From Neoroseomonas marina (GTDB lineage Bacteria > Pseudomonadota > Alphaproteobacteria > Acetobacterales > Acetobacteraceae), in NCBI RefSeq assembly GCF_012927745.1, contig NZ_JABBKX010000002.1, positions 1 to 64,000 of the forward strand: a stretch of DNA of 64,000 bases, written 5' to 3'. Below the pieces are notes generated by a model. The model ran no database searches, had not been told where the DNA came from, and was given only the letters and a program-made list of their open reading frames with translations. The translations under genes and the position numbers were made by a program. How positions within the stretch are numbered: the stretch's first letter is position 1; every line of letters starts with the position of its first letter. Positions 23,717 through 32,146 of the stretch are shown here, in pieces.

Positions 23717-24190
23717 ATGATGGAGATCGTCGCCCTGCTCGGCTTCATCGCCGCGGTCGCCGCGGTGGCGAGCACGGGCGCGCTCTTTCCCCCGGATGGC
23801 TGGTACCAGTCGCTGCGCAAGCCACGCTGGTGCCCGCCGAACTGGCTGTTCGGCCCGGCCTGGACGGTGCTCTACCTGATGATCGCCGTCTCGGGCTGGC
23901 TGGTGTGGCGGGAGGCCGGCCTTGCCGGCGCCGCCGGCGCCTTCGCGATCTATGCGCTTCAGCTCGTGCTGAACGGCGCCTGGTCCGGACTCTTCTTCGG
24001 CCTGCGGCGGATGGACCTCGCCCTGGCCGAGCTCGCCATACTGTGGCTCGCCATCCTCGCGACGATCGTCGCCTTCGCAGCGCACGACGCGCTCGCGGCG
24101 TGGCTGCTGGTGCCCTACCTCGCCTGGGTGACCTTCGCGGGCGCGCTGAATGCGGCCCTGCTCCGGGCGAATCCCGCGCCGACGCGCTAG
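23717..24190 (+). CDS. tspO: TspO/MBR tryptophan-rich sensory protein
   Basis: A 157-residue five-helix membrane protein. The family signature runs WYQSLRKPRWCPPNWLFGP then AWTVLYLMIAVSGWLVW, with the characteristic LNGAWSGLFFGLRR later. TspO binds and may degrade porphyrins, and in Rhodobacter sphaeroides it down-regulates photosynthesis genes under aerobic conditions, in part through the PpsR pathway. Its presence at the end of the cluster and 6 bases after the cytochrome gene fits that regulatory role. ATG at 23717 or the adjacent second ATG (23720) could initiate. Confidence 0.93.
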   Translation: MMEIVALLGFIAAVAAVASTGALFPPDGWYQSLRKPRWCPPNWLFGPAWTVLYLMIAVSGWLVWREAGLAGAAGAFAIYALQLVLNGAWSGLFFGLRRMDLALAELAILWLAILATIVAFAAHDALAAWLLVPYLAWVTFAGALNAALLRANPAPTR

Positions 24191-24257
24191 ACCGCCGCCG
24201 CCGGTTTTCGCGCGGCGCGCGCCGCCCTAGAGTTGGCGCGAGGAGACACAGCCAGCC

Positions 24258-25193
24258 ATGCCCATTCCCGCGATCTTCCAGGGTCGTCTTTCGGTGCCCG
24301 TCGTCGCGTCGCCGCAGTTCCTCGTCTCGGGTCCCGATTACGTCGTCGAATCCTGCCGTGCCGGCGTGGTCGGCACCTTCCCCACGCTGAACCAGCGCAC
24401 CACCGAAGGTTACGACGCCTGGCTCGCGCAGATCGGGGAACGCCTCGCGGCCATCCCCGGCGCCGCGCCCTTCGGCATCAACCTGATCGTCCACAGGTCC
24501 AACGCGCGCCTGAAGGACGACCTGGCGGCGACGGTGCGGCACAAGGTGCCGCTGGTCATCACCTCGCTCGGCATCGTGCCCGAGGTGATCGCCGCCGTGC
24601 AGTCCTATGGCGGCCTCGTCTTCCATGACGTGACCAACATGCGCCACGCGGTGAAGGCGATCGAAGGCGGGGTGGACGGGCTGATCGCGGTCTGCGCGGG
24701 TGCCGGCGGCCATGCCGGACGGCTCAGCCCCTTCGCGCTGCTGCCGGAACTGCGCGCGATCTACGCCGGCCCGCTGCTGATGGGCGGCGCGATCTCGACC
24801 GGGCGGCACATCGCCGCGGCGCTCATGCTCGGCGCCGACATGGCCTACATGGGGACACGCTTCATCGCGGTGCGCGAGAGCATGGCCGTGCAGGCGCACA
24901 AGGACATGGTGGTGCAGGCCAAGGCCGCGGACATCGTCTACACGCCGGCCATCAGCGGGGTGCATGCGAACTTCCTGCGCGCCAGCATCGCCGCCGCGGG
25001 GCTCGATCCCGACAACCTGCCCGAGGCCGCCGGCGCCCATGTCGGCGACCACGACAAGCGCCCCTGGAAGAACATCTGGTCGGCCGGGCAGGGCGTGGGC
25101 GCGATCGAGGACGTTCCCTCCATCGCCGAGCTCGTCGCGCGGCTCGGCGCGGAGTATCGCGCCGCGCTGCGCGAGGCCGCCGCCGCGGCCTAG
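24258..25193 (+). CDS. Nitronate monooxygenase-family FMN oxidoreductase
   Basis: A 311-residue TIM-barrel FMN protein. The motif AGAGGHAGRLSPFALLPE (about residues 147-164) and the phosphate-binding PLLMGGAISTGRHIAAALML segment are typical of the NMO / 2-nitropropane dioxygenase family. Members oxidise alkyl nitronates or act as related enoyl reductases; the true substrate is not evident. A good AGGAGA ribosome-binding site precedes the ATG. Its stop codon shares the palindrome CTAG with the convergent MarR gene (25190-25193). Confidence 0.85.
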   Translation: MPIPAIFQGRLSVPVVASPQFLVSGPDYVVESCRAGVVGTFPTLNQRTTEGYDAWLAQIGERLAAIPGAAPFGINLIVHRSNARLKDDLAATVRHKVPLVITSLGIVPEVIAAVQSYGGLVFHDVTNMRHAVKAIEGGVDGLIAVCAGAGGHAGRLSPFALLPELRAIYAGPLLMGGAISTGRHIAAALMLGADMAYMGTRFIAVRESMAVQAHKDMVVQAKAADIVYTPAISGVHANFLRASIAAAGLDPDNLPEAAGAHVGDHDKRPWKNIWSAGQGVGAIEDVPSIAELVARLGAEYRAALREAAAAA

Positions 25194-25684
25194 AGGTCTT
25201 CGCCGCGCAGCCTCGCGCCAAGCCGACTGCGCAGCGCGGTCAGGACCCGATCGGCCGCCTCCACATCCTCGCGCGGCAGACCACGCAACAAGGTCTCGTT
25301 CAGCTCGCGCCCGACCGCGATCATGCGGTCGAGCACGCGCCCGCCCCGCGCGGTGAGATAGACGCGGTTCAGCCGGCGATCCGAGGCGTCCGGCCGGCGC
25401 GACACCAGGCCCGCAGCCTCGAGACGGGCCACCATCGCGCCGGCCGCCACCTTGCCGAGCCCCAGCACGCGCGCGAGTTCCGCCTGCGTCATGCCGCCCG
25501 CCGGGTCGTGCCGCGTCAGCTGCGCCAGCGCCCACCACTGCGCGCGCGTGACGCCATGCGGCTTCATCGCCTGGTCGAACACCGTCTGCCGCAGGCGGGA
25601 GACGTCATGCACCAGGAAGCCGATGCGGAACTCGCTGCTGCCACGCGTGGCGCGGGTCCGGGGCGCGTCGGCGGCGCGGCTCAT
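25190..25684 (-). CDS. MarR-family transcriptional regulator
   Basis: A 164-residue winged-helix regulator. The recognition region reads MTQAELARVLGLGKVAAGAMVARLEAAGL, followed by the wing VSRRPDASDRRLNRVYLTARG, the standard MarR pattern. Translation probably starts at the ATG 25682-25684, which overlaps the stop of the upstream TctC gene in an ATGA quartet; a longer frame reaching 25723 would intrude on that gene. It is the last gene of a CaiB-TctC-MarR operon and likely controls that operon and the divergent acyl-CoA dehydrogenase operon in response to an aromatic or CoA-linked ligand (inference). Confidence 0.88.
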   Translation of the reverse strand: MSRAADAPRTRATRGSSEFRIGFLVHDVSRLRQTVFDQAMKPHGVTRAQWWALAQLTRHDPAGGMTQAELARVLGLGKVAAGAMVARLEAAGLVSRRPDASDRRLNRVYLTARGGRVLDRMIAVGRELNETLLRGLPREDVEAADRVLTALRSRLGARLRGEDL

Positions 25685-26643
25685 TCGCGCGGCAGGCCCG
25701 CGGCCTGGGCGATGCGGCCCCACTGCTCGATCTCGCGGGCCTGGAAGCGCGCGAGATCCTCCGGCGTGCCGGTCGAGGCAACGAGACCCAGGCTGAGCGA
25801 GTACCGGCGGCCTTCCTCGCTGTCGAGCACGGCACGGATCTCGCGGTTCAGGCGGGCGACCGCCGCCTCGGGGCTGCGCGCCGGCAGGAAGACCGCGACC
25901 CAGGAGGCGAAGTCGTAGCCGGGCACGCCCGCTTCCTGCAGCGTCGGAACGTCAGGCAGCATCGGGATGCGCTGCGCCGGCGTGACGCCGAGCGCGCGCA
26001 GCGTGCCCGCGCGGACATGCTCGCCCGCCGAGGCCAGGTCGCTCACCATGAAGTGCACCCGACCGGCGAGCAGGTCGGTCACCGCCGCGGGCGTGCCGCG
26101 ATAGGAGATGCGTTCCGCCGAGATGCCGGTGATGCTGATGAGCAGCTGCGCCGCAGCCAGGCTGCCGATGTTGCCGGTGCCGTAGTTGAGGCTGTTCCCG
26201 CGCGCCTTGGCCTCGGTGATGAAGCCCGCCACGTCGGCCGCCGGGAAATCGGAACGGACCATCAGCACCAGCGGCGCGATGCTCGTCAGGGTGACCGGGG
26301 CGAAGTCGCGCACCGGGTCGTAGCCGGGTTCGCGCATCAGGTGCACGGCCGCCGCGTGGGTCGAATTGGTGGCGAAGAGGAAGGCATGACCGTCCGGCGC
26401 GGCGCGCGCGGCCTGCCGCGCGGCGATGGCGCCGTTGCCGCCCGTGACGTTCTCGACGACGACCGGCTGGCCCAGGCTGCGCGAGATGCGCTCCGCGACG
26501 AAGCGCGCCACGCCATCCGTCGCGCTGCCGGGCGGAAAGGGGACGATGGCGCGCAGGGGTCGCGTGGGAAAGGCGTCGCTGCCCTGCGCCCGCGCGGCGA
26601 AGGGCAGGAACGGCGCAGCGAGGACGAGCCTGCGTCCGATCAT
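25681..26643 (-). CDS. TctC/Bug-family periplasmic solute-binding protein
   Basis: A 320-residue extracytoplasmic receptor of the tripartite tricarboxylate transporter type. An N-terminal signal (MIGRRLVLAAPFLPFAARAQ) is followed by RPLRAIVPFPPGSATDGVAR, then the NYGTGNIGSLAAAQLL and LRALGVTPAQRIPMLPDVP motifs of the family. Such receptors bind carboxylates. No TctA or TctB membrane partner is present in the window, so it must share a permease encoded elsewhere or act as a sensor. It lies 13 bases after a CoA-transferase gene, suggesting that the bound acid is the one activated to a CoA ester. Confidence 0.92.
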   Translation of the reverse strand: MIGRRLVLAAPFLPFAARAQGSDAFPTRPLRAIVPFPPGSATDGVARFVAERISRSLGQPVVVENVTGGNGAIAARQAARAAPDGHAFLFATNSTHAAAVHLMREPGYDPVRDFAPVTLTSIAPLVLMVRSDFPAADVAGFITEAKARGNSLNYGTGNIGSLAAAQLLISITGISAERISYRGTPAAVTDLLAGRVHFMVSDLASAGEHVRAGTLRALGVTPAQRIPMLPDVPTLQEAGVPGYDFASWVAVFLPARSPEAAVARLNREIRAVLDSEEGRRYSLSLGLVASTGTPEDLARFQAREIEQWGRIAQAAGLPRE

Positions 26644-26656
26644 CGGGACCTCCCTC

Positions 26657-27847
26657 TCACGATGCGCCGAGCGCGCCGGCGGCGCGCAGCCCGGCGATCT
26701 CGTCTGCGCCGAAACCATAGGATGCCAGGGCCTCGGCCGAATGCTGGCCGAGCATCGGCGGCGGCGATCCGACCGTCCGCTTCCTGCCATCGAACTGGAT
26801 CGGCTGCGCCATCGTCTTCAGCGGACCGAGCTGCGGATGGTCGTAGTCCATGACCATGCCGCGCGCGGCCATGTGCGGATGCGCCAGCATGTCGGCGATG
26901 GTGTTCACCGCCGCACAGGGGATGCCGATGCGCAGGCAGAATTCCACCCAGTCATCGGCGCTGCGCGTGGCGACGATCGACTGCACGACGGCCACGGTCT
27001 CGGCGAAGTTGGCCACCCGGTCGGCATTGGTGCGGAAGCGGGGATCCTCGGCCAGTTCCGGACGCTCGACGCCGGCGGTGAAGCGGCGCCAGAGATTGTC
27101 GTTGGCGATGCCGATCAGCACCGGCCGGTCGGCCGCGTCGAAGGCCTGGTACGGGCAGAGGGATTCATGGCCGGACCCGCATTTCTCCGGCAGGTTGCCC
27201 TTCTCCCAGAAGATCTGGAAATTGTAGCCGAGCAACGCCGCCGCGGTCTCGAACAGCGAGACCTCGAGCCGGCATCCCTGTCCCGTGCGATGGCGTTCCA
27301 GCAGCGCGGCGAGGATGCCGGAGAAGGCATTCATCCCCGTCGACTGGTCGATCGGGGAGAAGGGGCTGCGCGCCGGGCCGCCGCCGCGCTCGCCCGTCAT
27401 CGCCATGATGCCGCTGAAGGCCTGCAGGATGACGTCGTAGCCGAGCCCGTCCTTCAGCGGCCCGGTCCGCCCGAAGCCGGAGATGGAGCAGTAGACGAGA
27501 CGCGGGTTCAGCGCGCGCGTCTCCTCCGCCCCGATGCCCAAACGCTCCGCGACGCCCGTCGCATAGGATTCGATCAGCACATCCGCCTGCGCGGCCATGC
27601 GGCGTGCGGCGTGGCGCCCCGCTTCGGTCTTGAGATCGAGCGCGAGCGATCTCTTGTTGCGGTTCGCGCTGAGGAACACCGCGCCGACACCACCGCGGAA
27701 GGGCGGCCAGCCCCGCGTGTCGTCGCCACCGCGCGGCGGTTCGATCTTCGTCACCTCGGCGCCGAGATCGCCCAGCCACTGCGCGCAGAGCGGCCCCGCC
27801 AGCACCTTGGAGAAATCCAGCACGCGGATCCCGGCGAGCGGCGTCAC
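26657..27847 (-). CDS. CaiB/BaiF (family III) CoA-transferase
   Basis: A 396-residue CoA-transferase. It begins VTPLAGIRVLDFSKVLAGP at a GTG (27845-27847) preceded by an AAGGTG ribosome-binding site; the frame stays open further upstream without family similarity. The catalytic aspartate is expected in PFSPIDQSTGMN (about residue 170). NRNKRSLALDLKTEAGR and the C-terminal GSPPPMLGQHS segments are typical. It would activate a carboxylic acid with a CoA donor such as succinyl-CoA or acetyl-CoA. It heads the CaiB-TctC-MarR operon and is divergent from the acyl-CoA dehydrogenase. Confidence 0.9.
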   Translation of the reverse strand: MTPLAGIRVLDFSKVLAGPLCAQWLGDLGAEVTKIEPPRGGDDTRGWPPFRGGVGAVFLSANRNKRSLALDLKTEAGRHAARRMAAQADVLIESYATGVAERLGIGAEETRALNPRLVYCSISGFGRTGPLKDGLGYDVILQAFSGIMAMTGERGGGPARSPFSPIDQSTGMNAFSGILAALLERHRTGQGCRLEVSLFETAAALLGYNFQIFWEKGNLPEKCGSGHESLCPYQAFDAADRPVLIGIANDNLWRRFTAGVERPELAEDPRFRTNADRVANFAETVAVVQSIVATRSADDWVEFCLRIGIPCAAVNTIADMLAHPHMAARGMVMDYDHPQLGPLKTMAQPIQFDGRKRTVGSPPPMLGQHSAEALASYGFGADEIAGLRAAGALGAS

Positions 27848-27982
27848 GCGCGACACCTTGCGGCAAGGGCTCGCCTGCCGAGCGAAAGGCCCAACTCCAT
27901 GCGCTTCCCCCGCGACTGCTTGCGCGATGATCGTACGCATGCTTACCATTTGCAAGCGAACGAGAACGATCGAGGAAACGGC

Positions 27983-29143
27983 ATGCTGGACCGGCCACGC
28001 ACGGTGCTGAGCGCGGAGCACGAGATGTTCCGCACCTCCGTGCGTCGCTTCGTGGAGGCCGAGCTGGTTCCCCACGCCCTGGCCTGGGACGAGGCCGGCA
28101 TCGTCCCGCGTGACGCCTGGCGCAAGGCCGGCGAGGCGGGACTGCTGTGCTGCGACGTCGCGCCCGACTATGGCGGTCCCGGCGGCGATTTCGGCCATTG
28201 CGCGGTGGTGACCGAGGAACTGGCGCGCGCGAACCTCTCCGGCCCCGGCTTCGTCGTGCATTCGGACATGGTCGCGACCTACCTCGCGAAGTTCGGGTCC
28301 GAGGCGCAGAAGCGCCGCTGGCTGCCGGGCATGGTCGATGGCTCGCTGATCGGCGCCATCGCGATGACCGAACCCGATGCGGGCAGCGACCTCAAGGGCA
28401 TGCGCACGCGGGCGGTGGCGGATGGCGACCACTACGTCATTCGCGGGCAGAAGACCTACATCTCGAACGGCCAGAACGCCGACATCGTCATCACCGCCTG
28501 CAAGACGGACGCGAATGCCGGCGCGCATGGCGTCAGCCTGATCGTGATCGAGACGAAGACGCCCGGCTTCCGGCGTGGCCGCAACCTCGCCAAGATCGGC
28601 ATGAAGGCGCAGGACACCTCGGAGCTGTTCTTCGATGAGGTGCGCGTGCCGATGGAGAACCGCCTCGGCGCCGAGGGCCAGGGCTTCGGCATGCTGATGA
28701 CGAACCTCGCGCGCGAACGCCTGGTGCAGGCGGTGCGCGGCACGGTGCTGGCCGAGGAAGCGATCCGCTGGACCATCGATTACACCCGCGACCGCAAGGC
28801 CTTCGGCCGCACCATCGCCGACTTTCAGAACACCCGCTTCGTGCTGGCGGAACTCGCCACCAAGACCGCCGCCGCGCGCGCGCTGACCGACCGGCTGATC
28901 GCGCTGCAGATGGACGGCACGCTCGATCCGGTCGAGGCCGGCATGGCGAAGCTGTTCTGCACCGACCTGCAATGCGAGGTGCTGGACCGCTGCCTGCAAC
29001 TGTTCGGCGGCGCCGGCTACATGGTGGAAACGCCGATCGCGCGCGCCTGGGCGGATGCGCGCGTGACGCGCATCGCCGGCGGCGCGGCGGAAGTGATGAA
29101 GGAGATCATCGGCCGGCGCCTGTTCCAGGACGCCGCCCGATGA
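27983..29143 (+). CDS. Acyl-CoA dehydrogenase
   Basis: A 386-residue flavoenzyme with MTEPDAGSDLKGMRTRA (FAD/substrate site), GQKTYISNGQNADI and the C-terminal CLQLFGGAGYMVETPIARAW. The usual MCAD catalytic glutamate position near the end is RIAGGAAEV and lacks Glu. Instead E245 in NLARERLVQAVRG occupies the position used by isovaleryl-CoA and long-chain dehydrogenases, which points to branched or bulky substrates. A GAGGAAA ribosome-binding site precedes the ATG at 27983. It is the first gene of a ten-gene plus-strand run and presumably introduces the alpha,beta double bond. Confidence 0.92.
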   Translation: MLDRPRTVLSAEHEMFRTSVRRFVEAELVPHALAWDEAGIVPRDAWRKAGEAGLLCCDVAPDYGGPGGDFGHCAVVTEELARANLSGPGFVVHSDMVATYLAKFGSEAQKRRWLPGMVDGSLIGAIAMTEPDAGSDLKGMRTRAVADGDHYVIRGQKTYISNGQNADIVITACKTDANAGAHGVSLIVIETKTPGFRRGRNLAKIGMKAQDTSELFFDEVRVPMENRLGAEGQGFGMLMTNLARERLVQAVRGTVLAEEAIRWTIDYTRDRKAFGRTIADFQNTRFVLAELATKTAAARALTDRLIALQMDGTLDPVEAGMAKLFCTDLQCEVLDRCLQLFGGAGYMVETPIARAWADARVTRIAGGAAEVMKEIIGRRLFQDAAR

Positions 29144-29168
29144 CGCAGGATCGGAGGACAGGGCGCCG

Positions 29169-30353
29169 ATGAGCGAGCGCACATTGCGCGGCAAGGTGGC
29201 GATCGCCGGAATCGGCGAGACCACCTACTACAAGCACGGGCAATCCCCCGATGCGGAGTTCAAGCTGGCGCTGCAGGCGATCCTCGCCGCCTGCCACGAC
29301 GCCGGCATCGACCCGAAGGAGGTCGACGGCTTCGCCTCCTATGGCGACGATCGCTCGGACGCGCCGCGACTGGCGGCCGCACTGGGCATCAAGGAACTGC
29401 GCTTCTCCAACATGCACTGGGGCGGCGGGGGCGGGGGCGTCGCGGCGTCGGTCGCCAATGCCGCGGCGGCGGTGCATTCGGGCATGGCGAATTGCGTCAT
29501 CGCCTTCCGCTCGCTCGCGCAGGGGCAGTTCGCGCGCTACGGCCGCAGCCGGCTCGGCGCGGCGGCGATGGGGGACGATGCCTTCCTCGCGCCCTATGGC
29601 CTGATCTCCCCGGCGCAGCGTTTCGCCATGAAGATCACCCGCTTCATGAGCGACCGCGGCATCCGGCACGAGGCACTGCGCGCCATCGCCATGGCCTCCT
29701 ACCACCACGCGCAGTCCAACCCGCGCGCGGTGATGTACGGGCGGCCGCTGACGGAGGAGAAGTACGACGCCTCCCGCTGGATCATCGAGCCCTTCCACCG
29801 CCTCTTCGACTGCTGCCAGGAGAATGACGGCGCGGGCGCGGTGCTGGTGGTGCCGGCCGATCGCGCGAAGGACCTGCCGCACAAGCCGACCTATCTGCTC
29901 GGCACCGCACAGGGTGGGCACCACCGCAGCGCGGCGCCGGTGCACAACGCGCCGGACTATGCGTCTGCGCACTTCCCCACCGTCGCGAAGAACATGTGGG
30001 CCATGGCGAAGCTCGGCCCGCAGGATGTCGACGTCGTGCAGGCCTATGAGAACTTCACCGGCGGCGTACTGCTCTCCCTGGTGGAGCACGGCTTCGTCGA
30101 CCCGAAGACGGCGAACGAGTTCCTGGTGCTCGAGAACCTGCTCGCACCGAGCGGGAAGATGCCGATGAACACCAGCGGCGGGAATCTCGCCGAGTGCTAC
30201 ATGCACGGGCTCGAGATGGTGAACGAGGCCGTCCGCCAATTGCGCGGCACCGCCAACAACCAGGTCGCCGGCGCCGAGGTCGTCGCCGTCCTCGGCGGCC
30301 CGATGGTGACGCCCGTCAGCAGCCTGGTCCTCGGCACGGAGGCGACCCTGTGA
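29169..30353 (+). CDS. Thiolase-fold lipid-transfer/aldolase-like protein lacking the nucleophilic Cys
   Basis: A 394-residue SCP-x-type thiolase homologue. Where thiolases carry the nucleophile (G-G-C-A-S-G-G) this protein has HWGGGGGGVAASVAN (about residues 79-93), so the cysteine is replaced by glycine. The C-terminal HPxG motif is replaced by NTSGGNLAECYMHGLEMVNE, while the YENFTGG segment is kept. This pattern is that of thiolase-like retro-aldolases (Ltp2 type, steroid side-chain degradation), which work with a DUF35 partner; that partner is the next gene. The most likely role is therefore C-C cleavage of a beta-hydroxyacyl-CoA rather than thiolysis. The assignment of chemistry is inference. 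Confidence 0.8.
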   Translation: MSERTLRGKVAIAGIGETTYYKHGQSPDAEFKLALQAILAACHDAGIDPKEVDGFASYGDDRSDAPRLAAALGIKELRFSNMHWGGGGGGVAASVANAAAAVHSGMANCVIAFRSLAQGQFARYGRSRLGAAAMGDDAFLAPYGLISPAQRFAMKITRFMSDRGIRHEALRAIAMASYHHAQSNPRAVMYGRPLTEEKYDASRWIIEPFHRLFDCCQENDGAGAVLVVPADRAKDLPHKPTYLLGTAQGGHHRSAAPVHNAPDYASAHFPTVAKNMWAMAKLGPQDVDVVQAYENFTGGVLLSLVEHGFVDPKTANEFLVLENLLAPSGKMPMNTSGGNLAECYMHGLEMVNEAVRQLRGTANNQVAGAEVVAVLGGPMVTPVSSLVLGTEATL

Positions 30354-30796
30354 GCACGACCATGAAGCGCGCCCTGCCCGATGGCCTGCCCGCGCCCGAC
30401 CAGCCGCCGCTGACCAAGCCCTATTGGGACGGGACGCGCGCCGGCAAGCTGGTGATCCAGCGCTGCAAGGGGTGCGGCGCGCATCAATGGGGGCCCGAAT
30501 GGGTCTGCCATCGCTGCCACTCCTTCGATCTGGGGTGGGAAGAAGTGGCCCCGACCGGCCGCATCTGGTCCTGGCAGCGGCCGCATCACCCCGTCCACCA
30601 GGCGCTGACCGGCTTCGGGCCCTACACCATCGTGCTGGTGGAACTGCCCCATGCCGGCAATGTCCGCATGGTCGGTAACCTGATCTGCGAACCCACCGCG
30701 CCCGTCGAGATCGGCGCGGAGGTTGAAGCGGTGTTCGAACCGCATGACGAGGCGGACCCGCCCTATACGCTGGTCCAGTGGCGCCTGAAGGGCTGA
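30350..30796 (+). CDS. DUF35 OB-fold/zinc-ribbon partner of the thiolase-like protein
   Basis: A 148-residue Zn-ribbon plus OB-fold protein. Zinc ligands C39, C42, C53 and C56 appear in QRCKGCGAHQWGPEWVCHRC. The OB strand GRIWSWQRPHHPVHQALTGF and the acidic C-terminus follow. DUF35 proteins form complexes with thiolase-like enzymes and are needed for their CoA-substrate activity. The GTG at 30350 overlaps the preceding stop in a GTGA quartet; an ATG at 30362 is an alternative start. Tight coupling supports a complex with the 29169-30353 product. Confidence 0.9.
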   Translation: MSTTMKRALPDGLPAPDQPPLTKPYWDGTRAGKLVIQRCKGCGAHQWGPEWVCHRCHSFDLGWEEVAPTGRIWSWQRPHHPVHQALTGFGPYTIVLVELPHAGNVRMVGNLICEPTAPVEIGAEVEAVFEPHDEADPPYTLVQWRLKG

Positions 30797-30801
30797 AGAC
30801 G

Positions 30802-31254
30802 ATGGCAGGACTGTATTTCGAGGAATTCGAAGTCGGGCAGGTGTTCCGGCATGCGATCCGCCGGACGATCACCGAGACCGACAATGTCTGGTTCTCGGCG
30901 ATCACGCACAACCCGGCGGCGCTGCATCTCGACGAGGAGTATGCGAAGGGCACCGAGTTCGGCACGCGCATCGTCAATTCCTGCTTCACGCTGGGGCTGA
31001 TGGTCGGCATCTCGGTGGGCGACACGACGCTCGGCACCACCGTCGCCAATCTCGGCTGGGACGAGGTGCGCTTCCCGAAGCCGCTGTTCCATGGCGACAC
31101 CATCCGCGTGGAATCCGAAGTGCTGTCGAAGCGCCCGAGCAAGTCGCGTCCGGGCCAGGGCATCGTGGAGTTCATGCACCGCGCCTACAACCAGCATGAC
31201 GTGCTGGTGGGCCGCTGCCGCCGCCAGGCGCTGATGCTGGGCAAGCCGGCATGA
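30802..31254 (+). CDS. MaoC-family enoyl-CoA hydratase, atypical active-site motif
   Basis: A 150-residue hot-dog fold hydratase. The hydratase-2 signature normally reads G-D-x-N-P-x-H; here it is AITHNPAALHLDEEYAKGT (about residues 35-53), with His in place of the usual Asp. That form resembles MaoC proteins acting on mesaconyl-, itaconyl- or methylmalyl-type CoA esters that sit beside CitE-like lyases, as here. The ATG at 30802 gives the canonical start MAGLYFEEFEVGQ; an ATG at 30778 overlaps the DUF35 gene. It overlaps the CitE-like gene by 4 bases. Confidence 0.87.
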   Translation: MAGLYFEEFEVGQVFRHAIRRTITETDNVWFSAITHNPAALHLDEEYAKGTEFGTRIVNSCFTLGLMVGISVGDTTLGTTVANLGWDEVRFPKPLFHGDTIRVESEVLSKRPSKSRPGQGIVEFMHRAYNQHDVLVGRCRRQALMLGKPA

Positions 31255-32132
31255 TCCGCTCCTGGCTCTTCGTTCCGGCCGACAGCGAACGCAAGCTCGC
31301 CAGGGGCGGGGAGAGCGGCGCGGATGCGCTGATCCTTGATCTCGAGGATTCCGTCGCCGCCGCGCGGCGCCCCGTCGCGCGGGGCATGGTGGTGGACTAC
31401 CTCGCGGCACATGCGGGTGCCGCGCGGCGGCCGCAGCTCTGGGTACGCATCAATCCCCTTGACGGCGAGGGCCTGACCGACGCCGCCGCGGTGGTGCGTG
31501 CGGCGCCGGATGGCCTCGTCGTGCCGAAGGTGAACGGGCCGGACGATCTGCTGCGGCTGTCGCATTGGCTGGATGCGCTGGAAGCGCGCGACGGCTTGCC
31601 CGCCGGCGGCATCAAGCTGCTGGCGGTGGCGACGGAGACCGCGGCCGCCGTGCTGCGCCTGTCCGAATACGCGAAGGTCGCGGTGCCGCGCCTCGCCGCG
31701 CTGACCTGGGGGGCGGAGGACCTGCCGGCCGCGCTCGGCGCCAGCACCAACCAGGATCCCGCGGGCGGCTATGCGCTGACCTATCGTCTCGCGCGCTCGG
31801 CCTGCCTGCTCGCGGCGGTGGCCGCCAATGTGCAGCCGATCGACACGCTCGAGGTGGACTTCCGCGACGAGGCCGCGCTGCGCGCCGCCTGCGCGGATGG
31901 CCGCAAGCAGGGCTTCACCGGCAAGATCGCGATCCATCCCGCCCAGGTCGCCGCGATCAACGAAGGATTCCGTCCGACCGCGGAGGAAGTCGCCCATGCC
32001 CACCGCGTCGTCGCGGCCTTCGCGGCGAATCCCGGCATCGGCACGGTGGGGCTCGACGGGAAGATGATCGACATGCCGCATCTGCGCCAGGCGCAGCGCG
32101 TGCTCGCCGCCGATGCGGCATTCCAGGCCTGA
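31251..32132 (+). CDS. CitE-like / HpcH-HpaI-family acyl-CoA lyase
   Basis: A 293-residue TIM-barrel CoA-ester lyase. It has SWLFVPADSERKLARG at the start, the DLEDSVA motif (D30-A36), RINPLDGEG, AVATETAAAVLRL (metal-ligating Glu) and TWGAEDLPAALG, followed by KIAIHPAQVAAINEGFRPT. This is the pattern of citramalyl-CoA, malyl-CoA and HMG-CoA-type lyases. It overlaps the upstream MaoC gene, suggesting hydration followed by retro-Claisen cleavage, for example mesaconyl- or itaconyl-CoA to pyruvate or glyoxylate plus an acyl-CoA. The exact substrate cannot be read from sequence. Confidence 0.9.
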   Translation: MIRSWLFVPADSERKLARGGESGADALILDLEDSVAAARRPVARGMVVDYLAAHAGAARRPQLWVRINPLDGEGLTDAAAVVRAAPDGLVVPKVNGPDDLLRLSHWLDALEARDGLPAGGIKLLAVATETAAAVLRLSEYAKVAVPRLAALTWGAEDLPAALGASTNQDPAGGYALTYRLARSACLLAAVAANVQPIDTLEVDFRDEAALRAACADGRKQGFTGKIAIHPAQVAAINEGFRPTAEEVAHAHRVVAAFAANPGIGTVGLDGKMIDMPHLRQAQRVLAADAAFQA

Positions 32133-32146
32133 CGGGGAAGCCACGC

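Noticed and set aside
26657..29224. An 855-residue fusion containing the CoA-transferase
   Set aside because: The upstream part is antisense to the acyl-CoA dehydrogenase; only the part from GTG 27847 has CaiB similarity.
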